A stretch of DNA of 64,000 nucleotides from contig QCXZ01000064.1 of NCBI GenBank assembly GCA_025024175.1, positions 12,028,001 through 12,092,000 on the forward strand, written 5' to 3'. The notes beneath the pieces are model-generated. The model saw only the letters and a program-made list of their open reading frames with translations. It was not told the DNA's origin and did no database searches. Positions within the stretch are counted from its first letter, which is position 1, and every line of letters begins with the position of its first letter. Both the position numbers and the translations under genes were made by a program. Positions 45,665 through 56,529 of this stretch are shown one piece after another. The DNA comes from Rhyzopertha dominica. Taxonomy: Eukaryota > Arthropoda > Insecta > Coleoptera > Bostrichidae.

Positions 45665-46480
45665 CAGAGCTTCTATAAACGAACGCGGGCGGCGTTGATG
45701 TCTAAATTCTTTTTACCGCCTTTTTGTAACAGCTGCCAAGCTACAATAAGCAAAATATACTGTAATAAAAACTGTGTATCAAGTTATACAGTTATAGCCA
45801 CGCAATTGATGTTTTTATTAAAATTATCCAAAACTTCACGTATATATTTTCCTTTCACAAGTAAGTAATAACAATAATTTGCACAATATTACTTTAATAA
45901 TTAATATACACAACTACGTTCGTCATAACCACCGTTTGTTGCGGTCACCGCTTTCACGCTTTATAAATTTAATTGGTTGTTGTGCCTACTTCTTTCGTAA
46001 ATAGTTTTGCACCGCCACAATTTCGCTGTTTACAGTTTCTAGGTTAGGAAACTTCCCCATGGAATATTCTGTAAAGGAAGTAACGTCAATACTACTTAAT
46101 GTAGATCCTAATAACTGTTAATTTTACCATTTCTTTTAGTTTTCTTACTGTAGTCATAAGTCATAACCTCACAATTACGACACAACCTAAAAGTTAAACG
46201 AAACCATGCCACCCCACAGCTCCGAAATCTGAGCTTTCTCCAACCTTAAACTTATTATCCTACAAAACACCATGACATATGTTGAAAATACACACGCCCG
46301 CGCGTTTTCTCATATTTAAATATATCAATTAATTCGCCAATCAGCAGATGACAAGTACGTGTTAAAACAATAGTTGTGTTCACCTTATAGTTGTGATTAC
46401 CTTCCTGAGAGGCGGCAAACTGATTTAATCAATAATTTCCATAAGCGCCTTGGATGCATTAATCATTTATAGAAACCCTG
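45665..46480 (-). mobile_element. TA-flanked non-autonomous element (family M-a), copy 1
   Basis: On the minus strand it starts CAGGGTTTCTATAAATGATT, continues with GCTTATGGAAATTATTGATT and TTTGCCGCCTCTCAGGAA, and ends in a CGTTTATAGAAGCTCTG terminus. TA dinucleotides flank both ends (45663-45664, 46481-46482), as for Tc1/mariner-type insertions. It aligns over nearly its whole length with 61281-62119; shared blocks include GCTCAGATTT(C/T)GGAGCTGTGG, GTAACAG/GTTACAAAAA and GCTTATTGTAGCTTG. Inverted termini are about 25 bp. No transposase frame is present. Confidence 0.85.
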
Positions 46481-46549
46481 TATAAAAAATACGTTATAAA
46501 TTTATCATAGCAACAGACCGCTCTGTTTAAAAATAGAGCTGTTTTTCTA

Positions 46550-46672
46550 CAGGATTTATATAAATTATTCATGCATCCAGGGTGCTTATGGAAATTATCG
46601 ATTAAATTGCAAATTGATTTAATCGATAATTTCCAGCGCCTGGATGCTAGAATATCATTTATAGAAACCCTC
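46550..46672. mobile_element. 123-bp palindromic derivative of family M-a
   Basis: Left half CAGGATTTATATAAATTATT, CATGCATCCAGGGTGCTTAT, GGAAATTATCGATTAAAT; right half is its inverted repeat (ATTTAATCGATAATTTCC, GCGCCTGGATGC, CATTTATAGAAACCCT). Only about 5 bp (TGCAA) lie between the halves. TA flanks are at 46548-46549 and 46673-46674. It is two left ends of the family joined head to head, a fold-back form, only 70 bp from copy 1. Confidence 0.85.
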
Positions 46673-46674
46673 TA

Positions 46675-47581
46675 GAATTATACGTAGTTGCAGCTTTTCA
46701 AAGGGCACCACTGCTATAAAAAAACGTAATTTGAGGAAAAAGCAGCTTTTTTTGGGAATGCTTACTTTTAACGGGGATTACATTTCAAGCATCCAGACAC
46801 ACATGAATTGTTATACTATTCTAGTAGCCAAGATGAAGATATTAAAAACTCTGGCCACAAAAATTCGCGTCTAGCAAAACTCCAAACTGTCATTCTTGCT
46901 TTGATTATGGGTACCGCTAGCTACACCGTCCCAGTGAAAAGGAGAACGAAAATTGGAGGTTTTATTTTATTGAAAGGCAGATTCCTTGTTACGCGTCACA
47001 TAACGGTTTTGTGGCAATCGCCAATATCGCGCAACAAAAAGGGCAAAGAAAAAAAAGTAAAAGATTAATGAGCTTGGCAGTTCGAAATTAATCCGCACAC
47101 GAAAGACTAGTTGCTAAACAGTACCCACTAACACAGCGTAGAGGGGGGTGGGTTAAATAACCATATAACAGAATTTACTAGAGTAAAGGACGCCACCCGC
47201 TTTCTCACAACATCTCAACAATAGATATTTAAATAAAGCGGGAAATACAGTAGCTTAAAGTGGGATGATTAAACAACACTTACTGCTTCACTCAAGACTA
47301 TTGATTATAATTGAAAAACCAAAATAAATAATACATGTCACTTAAGTACGGAATACAATTTTGTATGAGACACAGACAATATTAAAGTATACTTTGGTAC
47401 CGGGTATAGCTATACGAGGCGTACAAGATTTTACCTTTAGTTTATAGATAAACCCAAACTACAACACGCATTTACCCAAATATAGAACAGTAGGTATGAA
47501 CCAGTAAGTTATTATGTAAGAATAATTATAAATATTAAATTCTTATCTGGTTGTCCGACCGGCTGCGTCACGGGGTTGCTG
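46675..47581. other. Intergenic
   Basis: No gene is recognised. The 86-codon plus frame 46808-47068 has a basic C-terminus but no domain. Confidence 0.25.
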
Positions 47582-47831
47582 TTACATAGCTGACAGGGCG
47601 GTGTTGTTCCAACGGTAAGGTAGATCAGCAAACAACCCCCTTGACGTCGTGCAAATGGTAAACCAGAGCTGTAAGTCCAAAAGCTCTCCCATGTACAGAT
47701 GGTGGGTCAGTCTCTCAAAGATACCGTAGATCGGCGGTTTCAACGTAACGACCAGGATAAGCAAGGTACAACCCAAATATAAGATAGGGGACCAACAGGA
47801 AAAGTAAAACGAAACGTACAAGTAAAAAGGC
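47582..47831 (-). CDS. Possible terminal exon of a membrane protein (unproven)
   Basis: On the minus strand a strong acceptor, GTTTTCTTTTTATTGTAG, ends at 47832. From there the phase-1 frame is open for about 82 codons to TAA at 47582-47584. It starts PFYLYVSFYFSCWSPILYLG and continues CTLLILVVTLKPPIYGIFER, LTHHLYMGELLDLQLWFTIC, which reads like one or two membrane spans and an amphipathic helix. The stretch is GC-richer than the flanks (near 47%). I do not recognise the family. No upstream exon was identified. It could be a true last exon of a gene with long introns, a transposon remnant or chance. Confidence 0.25.
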
Positions 47832-47835
47832 CTAC

Positions 47836-50800
47836 AATAAAAAGAAAACGCACATTAGGTTGGAATTGAAATGAATACAAAGGCATACCTTCGGATGTTA
47901 TGCGGCCTTATGTGGATTGGCGATACAATGGTGATTATCTCTTAGAATGGAGAATGGATGTAACTCAACTGCTTCCACGATATCCTACAAGTGGCTTGGT
48001 TCAATAAACACACCAGGAAACGTCTATTGCCACCAAAATTGCAGAAAGCAAGGGCTACACTTATGATAAATCCGTCTTACGACGTTTACGACTCAAAAAT
48101 TAAAAATTTGAAAACCACCATGGAAACAATGGAAGGCCGGCAAATACTTCTAGATGAAAATAAACATTCGCCCAGATAATGTCACCTTTGGATTTGTGAA
48201 AACCAAACCAGCTGTTCAACATGGCGTTTGAATATTATGTAAGCGATGATTTCCAAACCACTAATTTAAACAATAAATCTGGTATTCGAAAAATGAACCT
48301 CTTAGATTTGAGGGGTTTTATTATTCTTTCATGTTCATATTTCAAAGTTACCCGATATTCAATAATCAACGGACTTCAAAAAAATTTAACCAAAATTATA
48401 GACCTCATAAAACAAATTCATTTCATTGCTTCGGTCGTACACCCCCAGCGTACTACCACTGCTACTATTTCACGATCCTCTCCGTGTTTAATGTAAATGG
48501 AGTTGAAGAAACACTATATACGACACCCCTGAAAAATTGTTATCATTATTTATTACAAAAATTTACTGCAGTCCTTACGAAAGAAAAGCGCTTTAACAGG
48601 GTTACACCGCTACATTTTTCTTACTTTTTTTCAGATATGGAAACCTTGTTAAGTAAACGACCCAGCTGGTCTTGCTATATTTCACAATCCCTGTAAGACT
48701 GACCAAACGCCCGTACTCCACTCCTGCGACCGACAAAAGGGCGTCTTTATCGCGGAGTCACGCGCACACCTCAGCTATTTCGATGTAATTACCGGTCTTG
48801 TTTTTCCCGAAGAACGCGCGACGTTCGAATTTGATTAGTCCCTCTTGGTCCAGGAGGCTGGGGCGAACGTGACCGGTAGACGTCGACCTACCTCATGCCT
48901 CGTTACCGCCATCGATTTCTTTAAAAATGCAGTGCACCTCTAATTACGGCAACTACGCTTACACTGCGCAACCGCCGGCTATGATTATCCTGCACCGTTA
49001 CTTTGCGCGATGCATCTTTTTTGCCAAGTCGGGAGTTGCCAAGCAGTTCGAAGCAATTATTCTTTTCGAAATAGAGCTGTTCGCTAGATTTCAAATAGGT
49101 TTGTAACTTTAAAAGTGTTTTATATCCTATATGTTTGTAATAGTGAATGATAAAATAAGGTAAAAATCTAAACTTTCCTTTAAAACACAAACTTAAATAT
49201 AAATACGAAATGCATTAATACTAATTAATGGAATTATACAAAATAATAATGACTAAAATGAACGGAGATGTCTTAATTATGCATTTATGCATTTATTATA
49301 TAACAAAAATTGTAGAAACAAATGAAGAGATGTAACGTCTCTAAAATCTCACAATGTTAACGCTACTCTGTAAAGGCTCTCCGTAAACAAGAAAAAATAT
49401 TGAATATTTGCTGGTCAACATTAGAAAAATAGTAGGTACCTCTCTCCATAACTAGCGACACAGAAATAGCATTACCGCGTTTACCGGTTGCATTTACTAC
49501 ATATACTAAATTCACGCCAAGAGCCTGCCTCTGCTCTGCGTCCCATTATTTTCCGAACACCCTATATATGTATAAGGAGAATAGAAGAACTCTACTTTCT
49601 CACGTGTTATTAGCGTCATAGAAACTCGTAGTAAAAAGCTCACAGATCAGTACTTTAGAGGCAACTGAATATATTTTAATGGAATTAAGAAGCATTGTCT
49701 TACAGGTCTCCGCTTCCTCGAAGGTTAATCTTTTAACTGCATTTGATGGGTTATTCGCTTACTTAAATGTATTACAACAGCTGTAGTGCTTTATTACATG
49801 TCATTCGTGATAGAACCTATAAGTTTACGATTTATGACCGAATTATTATTTCTACTAATATATCTACCTACATTAATATTTAATTTTTAAACAAATGTTA
49901 TATATCAAATAGGCATGTAATTTCTAACCAAATTAGTATATTTCAACTTTTTACTGAAAGCCTAAATTGATTGATTAAACCTGCGTACGGTCAGCATTTC
50001 TGCCACTCCCGGTTACACCGCCGGGCCGTCTACGCTGGGTTCGAGTTAGTGTGATTTACAGATTTTCTTCTTATTTTTCGTTCTCGATTTATGTGTTATT
50101 GCTGGACAACGTTCTCCCCTATATATCTATTTCGTGAGGTAATGTCCTCCGTAGGCGGTTGCTGTACCACAATTGTGTAACTTCTTGTATACACTTGGCT
50201 AGATACACGTAACTACTTCACTGTTAACGACGACAACGCAACACAAACACAAGGATGCAACGCTAGAACACAATATTAACGAACATTCTAGAATTCAGTA
50301 TGTTTAACGCGACGCTCATCTTGAGTCATAGGCGTATAATATCGTTCTAGGCGGTTTCTCTTTTCCCTTAAATCTATTTCGTCTTCTCCTTTTTCGGTTT
50401 CGCTGAGTTCTTGTAGCTGTAGAGCATCCTTTTTCTTTTCTTTTTACTGGAAGGACGTCTAAAAAGACGAGGCTTGCATTTGTTATTTGTTGGTTAGTTG
50501 ATCGTTCTAGTTGTTTTGACTACTGACTACGGTGTATGCTATAGTTGACCTATTTTTAAACATCGCGATTCTACTGTCATTCTGGGGTTAAAGGTTAAAT
50601 CCCGTTGTATTGTATTTCTGCGCACTACCTATGTAATTCGGGGTGTTTTATGTTTAATGTGAAGGCCTTTTCTAGCAGGGCTAAGAGCGGTTTATGCTTG
50701 GGAGCGCTCGGACTAAACTTGTACATGCATATTATATATACCTATAATGCTGATTTGGTTATACAGGAAACACATTATTACGGATCATGCACATGCAACA

Positions 50801-52063
50801 TGCGTAATAATTATTATTTTAGCCAACTATTTAGCTATTTTCTTATATGGCTCTGATTCCTTGTGTTATTTAGGAACTTTATCAGGTCCGGTGCGTTCTT
50901 ATCACACATATATTTACATCGAGGCGCATCGGTCTAGCTCGGTGATACACAAAACAAAACACCTTTCCACGATCACAGCTATATAAAATTCACAAGATAC
51001 ACAGTTTTTGACTGTTTATTTCTAATATAAATAATAACATTGCAATGCAAGCGGACTGCACGTCGTTTTTTCACGTCCGTATCCCACGGGAACCCAACCG
51101 CGACTCTCAAGTTTTACTAAAAACCTGAATATTTAAATGTTGCTTCGAAAACAAGAAAATGCTCATACGAATTCCCTTTTCACCCCTTCAGGGTTACTTC
51201 GTTGTGTTACTTTCTCGCCAAAGGTCTGAATCTAAAACTTGATGTTTACTTGCCATTATTACTTCGCACATAACCGAAATCACATACCTACCTATGAATT
51301 TTGATAAACTTTCTACACTTTTAGGACTGAACTTTCTAAAATGGTAAATAATATGCGTTAATATCCGAAGAATAACCTAAATAAATAATCCATGTCCACT
51401 CAGAGGAAGAACTTTTAAAAACGCTAAAACGCGTATTTATTAATCAAGATAATAACGTTTCATGCTTTTAACTTCAATTAACTTAAAAAATGACAGAACT
51501 CCCTTATTAACTTGCATCCCCTGTTTAATTCCCTTAATGATGCAAATTTTTCAAAAGCACGTATTATTATTTCTAATCAAAAACCTAAAAATAAACTTTC
51601 GAGCTTCTATCTTCAATAGTTTACGCTCGGCGATAGTGAATAAGTCAGCCAGGACATGTTATTTTATAACTATTTAGAGTATAAATATATACAGAAACAG
51701 ACCAACTAGTATGCTTCCTTAGAAATAAAAAAAGTAAACAAATTTTTGTTAAGCTCAATATAGTTAGCAACGAAAGGGTATCATTTTAAGCAAGATATGT
51801 AAGATACTTTTAAAAACTTAAGGCACGGGCCAGAATTCTGAAATTGCCTGCTGCCTAAAGCCTCTCGTGTATTAAGAAACCAACAGCTACAAAAACTGAA
51901 AATTTTACAATCAAATATTGCCTAATTTTGCAAAAGCTTCGAAAGTCAATCCGCTCCAGTGGGGACACAAAATAAATTATGAATAGTATTCTTTTACTCT
52001 TTGATGTCTAAATACACACTTTTCAGGCTGTTCAATAATAATATTATTCTCTTTCTCGTTTAG
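47836..52063. other. Intergenic; tRNA-like box near 50040
   Basis: No gene is recognised. At 49983-50052 a GC-richer stretch ends CTGGGTTCGAGTTAG, similar to an RNA polymerase III B box, preceded by GCGTACGGTCAGC; it could be a decayed tRNA-derived SINE head. GAACATTCTAGAATTC at 50281-50296 is another heat-shock-like array. Frames 48221-48696 and 50605-50986 show no domain. Confidence 0.3.
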
Positions 52064-52321
52064 TTAATAAATAATATTGTGAACAGTAGCTAGCTGGAAA
52101 AGCGACCTCAGTCCTGCCGAATCTTGTGCTGCGTGTAGGGAAGTAAAATATTCATTGGTTCCGGCTAAAAACGTGCCCCAACCGTTTAGTTCCACGGGTT
52201 CGACCGCCACGCTGATAAATCGTCCCAGACGATGGAAGTGATCTATTATACCGGCATTCCGCTTCAATAAGTCACACGATTCCATCGAATTATTATACCG
52301 ATAACGGGCGATAATCGTCAA
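52064..52321 (-). other. GC-richer patch with an 85-codon minus frame
   Basis: The minus frame has a balanced amino-acid composition (for example HFHRLGRFISVAVEPVELNG, WGTFLAGTNEYFTSLHAAQD) unlike the AT-driven chance frames around it. Base composition is near 45-47% GC. I recognise no domain. No convincing splice pair brackets it, although ACTGCAAG just upstream is acceptor-like. It may be an exon or conserved noncoding DNA. Confidence 0.25.
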
Positions 52322-53519
52322 TAAGTCTTGCAGTCATTTGTTAAACAGCGTCGCGTGAAATAAATTTTTGTTCGTGCGTGCATATGTCGAATGTTTTCGA
52401 AAATGGTTTTTGCTTCGCAGTATTTATCTGACAAGCGCATACGGAGACTTGATGAATGTCCCGAAGTATAATTCTGATACATTACATTGTATGACTGTGA
52501 TGTATGGCTTTAGCGATGGCTGGTCGCTACCGTTTGCAGTATTGCTAAACAGCTTTAAAATGGATCAAACGCGAAAAAGTTATACATTTTGCATGCAGAC
52601 CCATTCATGTAATCTCCATGCGTTGACAGTTGCATAAAGCACTCGAATATATTTAATACTTTGCGTTGATGATACATTTTGGAACTAATGAATAGCTTTT
52701 AGTGTGATAGCAATTCAATTAAAAGGTTCGTTTAGTGCGAACGTGCCAGATTTTTTTGTCTGAGGCGTGATTAATAATAGTGTTCTGGTCCAGTAAATTT
52801 AATGCTGTATATAAGTATTTCCTAAAGATCAAAAGTAAACCATATGCATTTTATAAAAAAATTATAAAATATAGATAAAATGGATTAAATGATGTTTTCG
52901 CAAACGTAGAATTTGCTTTTAAAAAAAAAAGAATATTAATAGTTTACTATAAGAGCTCGTAAATTAAGTTTACATTTAGAAACCTGCTTTTCTCGCATTA
53001 AAAATAGGTCTGTAATTATATTCTATTATGTTTAATCCTCTTATTTTGTACATAGTCATAATCCGTTAGAATGTAAATACATTATCGTTGACAATCTTTT
53101 GTTGGTACGAAACACTATTCGATTGTAAGATTGGAAATAAGTTTAGATAAGTATAGCTTATGGCATGTCAAAAATTATTTGATAAATAATTTTTGCCTTT
53201 TACGGCTTATAACTTATTTACTATTAATTTTATGTATAGAAGTTTTTAATAAACGATCTTGACAGTATTTATTTTTCTGCCAAAAAATTCTTACTAAAAA
53301 TTGATGTACGACAGGCAACTTCTGAAATAATATATTATAAAATTGTTTGCACCCTTATTTCAAGATGGCGGGAAAATACATAGCGTTGCAACTAGGAAAG
53401 TCTTATACGTACACAATAAAATCGCTGTCTCCTCAAAATGTTCAGCTTTACCTATACTATCCAGAATCTGGCAATAAAAGTATAAGCAATTATTTTATGG
53501 GGCAATTATATTTAAGTTT
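52322..53519. other. Intergenic
   Basis: AT-rich. The 89-codon frame 52368-52637 and 82-codon frame 53347-53595 have no domain; the latter runs into the LTR stub. Confidence 0.3.
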
Positions 53520-53597
53520 TGTGGCGCGAACGCGTATGAAGACGAAGGGCCGGCGGGGTAGTGAGCGGCTGTGCGGTAGTAGGGATGGGGTGTAGCA
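53520..53597 (+). repeat. Gypsy 5' LTR stub (first 78 bp)
   Basis: Starts TGTGGCGCGAACGCG and matches the first 78 bp of the 3' LTR at 56274-56351 with five mismatches. At 53598 it changes abruptly to polymerase coding sequence, so the rest of the LTR, the primer-binding site, gag and protease were removed in one deletion. Left flank GTTT (53516-53519). Confidence 0.9.
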
Positions 53598-53599
53598 TA

Positions 53600-56349
53600 G
53601 TTGTTCCAGAGGCACAGCGACCAATCGCTTCACCTCCTTGCCGTTTGTCTGCTCCAAAGAAAGAATTATTGCAGAAGGAGATCAATAAGCTTTTAGCCGA
53701 TGACATCATCGAGGAGTGTGAAAGTCCATGGGCTGCTCCAGTTGTTCTAGTTCCAAAACCGAACGGAGAAGTGTGACTATGTGTCGACTACAGTCGCCTT
53801 AATGAAGTCACAATAAGCGATAAATACCCTATGCCGAGGATAGAAGATCTTCATGCAGCAAAGAATACGAAATGTATGACCACTCATGATCTTCGTATTG
53901 GATACTACCAGGTACAAGTACTTGCCAGTGACTGTGAGAAAACCGCTTTTATAACGCCTTTTAGAATGTATCGCTTCAAACGCATGCCATTCGGCCTTAA
54001 AAATGCACCGGCGACCTTCCAGCGGCTTATTAATCAATTCAAGTCAGGTGTAGGCGACGTTACTCTATTGGCATACTTGGATGATATCATTATCCTGTCT
54101 TTGCTTTGAGCAACACCTAGAAGACTTACAAACTGTCTTCGAGAGACTACGTACTTTTAACCTTCGAATAAATCGAGATAAGAGCGTATTTGCTTGTACA
54201 ACGGTGCGTTACCTGGGACACCTTATTACAACGGAGGGAATTACCACTTGCCCAGATAAAGTCGCTGCAATTACCAAGATGCCTGAGCCGAAAACTGTCA
54301 AACAGTTAATGAGTTTCATCCAGACTTGCGCGTGGTACCGACGCTTTATTAATAATTTTTCAAATGTGGCCAAACCTTTAACAGACCTCCTTAAGAAGAC
54401 TGCCGTAATATGGTGTTGGGGCCCAGAACAACAACAAGCCTTTGAAAAATTGAAACGTCTTTTAACCACAGCGCCAATTCTTCGTCAAACAGATGAAGCA
54501 AAACCCTTCATAATTAATACTGACGCCAGCGATTACGCAATCGGTGGAGTTTTGGTACTAGGAGATGGTAGTGATGAAAGACCCGTTGAATACTGCAGTC
54601 GTCTCTTGACCGCCGCTGAAAGACGGTACACGGTGACCGAGCGAGAGGCCCTTGCAGTAGTGCATGAGGTCAGACAATTTCGTGGTTATATAGAATGCTC
54701 TGAAGCTCTTATTCGCAGTGACCATCAACCCTTGCGCTGACTAATGAGCATCAAGACACCAACCGGACGCTTAGCAAGGTGGGCTCTCCAACTACAGGGT
54801 GTCAACCTGAAAATCGAGTACTCACCTGGAAAGAGTAATAAAGTAGCGGATACACTCTCAAGACCAGCTGGAATCTCTGACGAAATCGAGGACGAAGTTA
54901 GTTCCGCCGAAGTTACCTTTACCAGGAAGAGTGCGGAAGAACTACGAGAAGAACAACTATCCGATCCGGATGTGGCTAAAATTATCAACACCTTTGAGAA
55001 ACCTGAAGATCGCGAGTCTATTGGACCAGTCGCGGTTATCTGTTAGTAAATGATGTGTTATACCGATACTCTCCGGAAGCCGACAACGAAGACGCTCAAT
55101 ACGTCATTCCTAAATCTGCCAAATCTGCCATACTTACTGAGTATCATGACGCTCCCATAGCGGGACATTATGGTATAGAACATACTTTACGTAGAATAAG
55201 GTTTTGCTGGCCTAGTCTAAGCAGAGATGTGCAAGATTATGTCCGTAAGTGTGTCAGAAGAAGTATAAACCCACAAACCTAGTTCCAAGCGGACTCCTGC
55301 AAACTTCTCCTAATAACCAACGATTTGAAGTCTTGGCAGTTGACTTATTTGGACCCCTTCCCGTGACTCCAAGAAACAATCGTTGGATCCTAGTAGTAGA
55401 GGATACAGCCACCCAGTGGGTTAAACTATTCGCTCTGCAAGAAGCCACTGCAGTTGAGGGCGCTAAGATTTTAGTAGATGAAGTGTTTCACCGCTAGGAT
55501 TTCCTCGAAAGATAATGTGGCGTACAATTTACAGCAGAAGTCATGCAACATGCTATGTATGTTCTAGATGTCAAACAGACTTTCACGTCATACTACCGCC
55601 CGGCTGCAAATCCAGTAGAACGAAAGAACAGAGACCTAAAACCACAGCTGGCTATACTAGTAGGGAACAGTCACGAAACTTGGGATTTAGATTTACCATC
55701 TACACGATTTGCAATGAACACGGTAATAAACAACAGTACACAAAGAACTGCTGCTTATTTAACTTTTGGTCGCGAACTGCGCACCAATGATGATGTTGCC
55801 CGAGAAATGCGAGTTATCATGGCAAACGAGAATTTTACCTGTCAGATTACACCCTACCTAGAGCAACTGGTGGAATCATTTTATTCCTCTAGAGAACATG
55901 TCGAGCGAGAAAGATTACGTCAGAAGGAATATACTGATACTCACGGAAGTCCTTCACCAAATTATGAAGCTGGAAGCCTGGTGCTATTGAAGAACCACAT
56001 CTTAAGCCAAGCTTCCAAGGCATATACGAGCAAACTGTCTCCTAAACGCGACGGACCCTATCGCGTTCGGAAAGAAATCAGTCCGAATACATATGAGCTG
56101 GAGGAAATTCAAGAACCTCATCAAACCATAGGAAAGGATCATACCTCGGAGATTACCCCGTTCATTGGAGACCTGAATACAACACAGCCTTTACAGCCCA
56201 AGAGTAGAAGAGGACTACCTAGAAAGGAACTGATCCACTCCCGTGGACGTCAGAGTGGACCAGAGGGGGAGCGTGTGGCGCGAACGCGTATGGTGACAAA
56301 GGTCCGGCGGGGTAGTGAGCGGGTGTGCGGTAGTAGGGATGGGGTGTAG
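53600..56349 (+). pseudogene. Ty3/Gypsy pol: RT, RNase H, integrase (inactivated)
   Basis: RT begins near ASPPCRLSAPKKELLQKEIN and has motif FGLKNAPATFQRL and the catalytic YLDD (54074-54085). RNase H starts at INTDASDYAIGGVL (about 54515) and includes YTVTEREALAVVHEVRQFRG. Integrase has the first HH of its zinc finger (about 55150-55180), first Asp in LAVDLFGPLP (55342), Glu in NPVERKNRDLK (about 55615) and a GPY/F-type module (KRDGPYRVRKE, about 56045). Damage: TGA at 53774, frameshift near 54100, TGA at 54738 in place of a conserved Trp, frameshifts near 55035 and 55265, stop and shift near 55495-55545 that destroy the second catalytic Asp. No env is present. The last frame runs 75 bp into the 3' LTR. 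GPY/F places it in the large Gypsy group with that module. Confidence 0.96.
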
Positions 56350-56529
56350 CAGAATATTTCGAACACACAGTGTATGTTGAGACGTAACGCAGGACATGCG
56401 TGGCAGTCAGCTGGTTATTGTGATTGCAAATCAGATCCTGATATTTTTACGTCCTTCGTACATGTATGTAAAATCTGAGCACAACAATAAAACCAATATA
56501 CTGAAACCGTTCGTAAGTGTATTTACGTT
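56274..56529 (+). repeat. Gypsy 3' LTR
   Basis: Starts TGTGGCGCG directly after a purine tract (CAGAGGGGGAGCG at 56261-56273). Contains ACAATAAAACC (about 56482), a polyadenylation-type signal, and probably ends at TATTTAC near 56529, followed by GTTA, which compares 3 of 4 with the left flank GTTT. The right boundary is approximate. Confidence 0.75.

Noticed and set aside
45314..45868. Cluster of three overlapping plus frames of 67-88 codons
   Set aside because: Much of the cluster lies inside the transposon copy 45665-46480, and the frames are not preserved in the second copy at 61281.
53777..54469. Antisense frames within the Gypsy polymerase
   Set aside because: Shadows of the plus-strand RT coding sequence.
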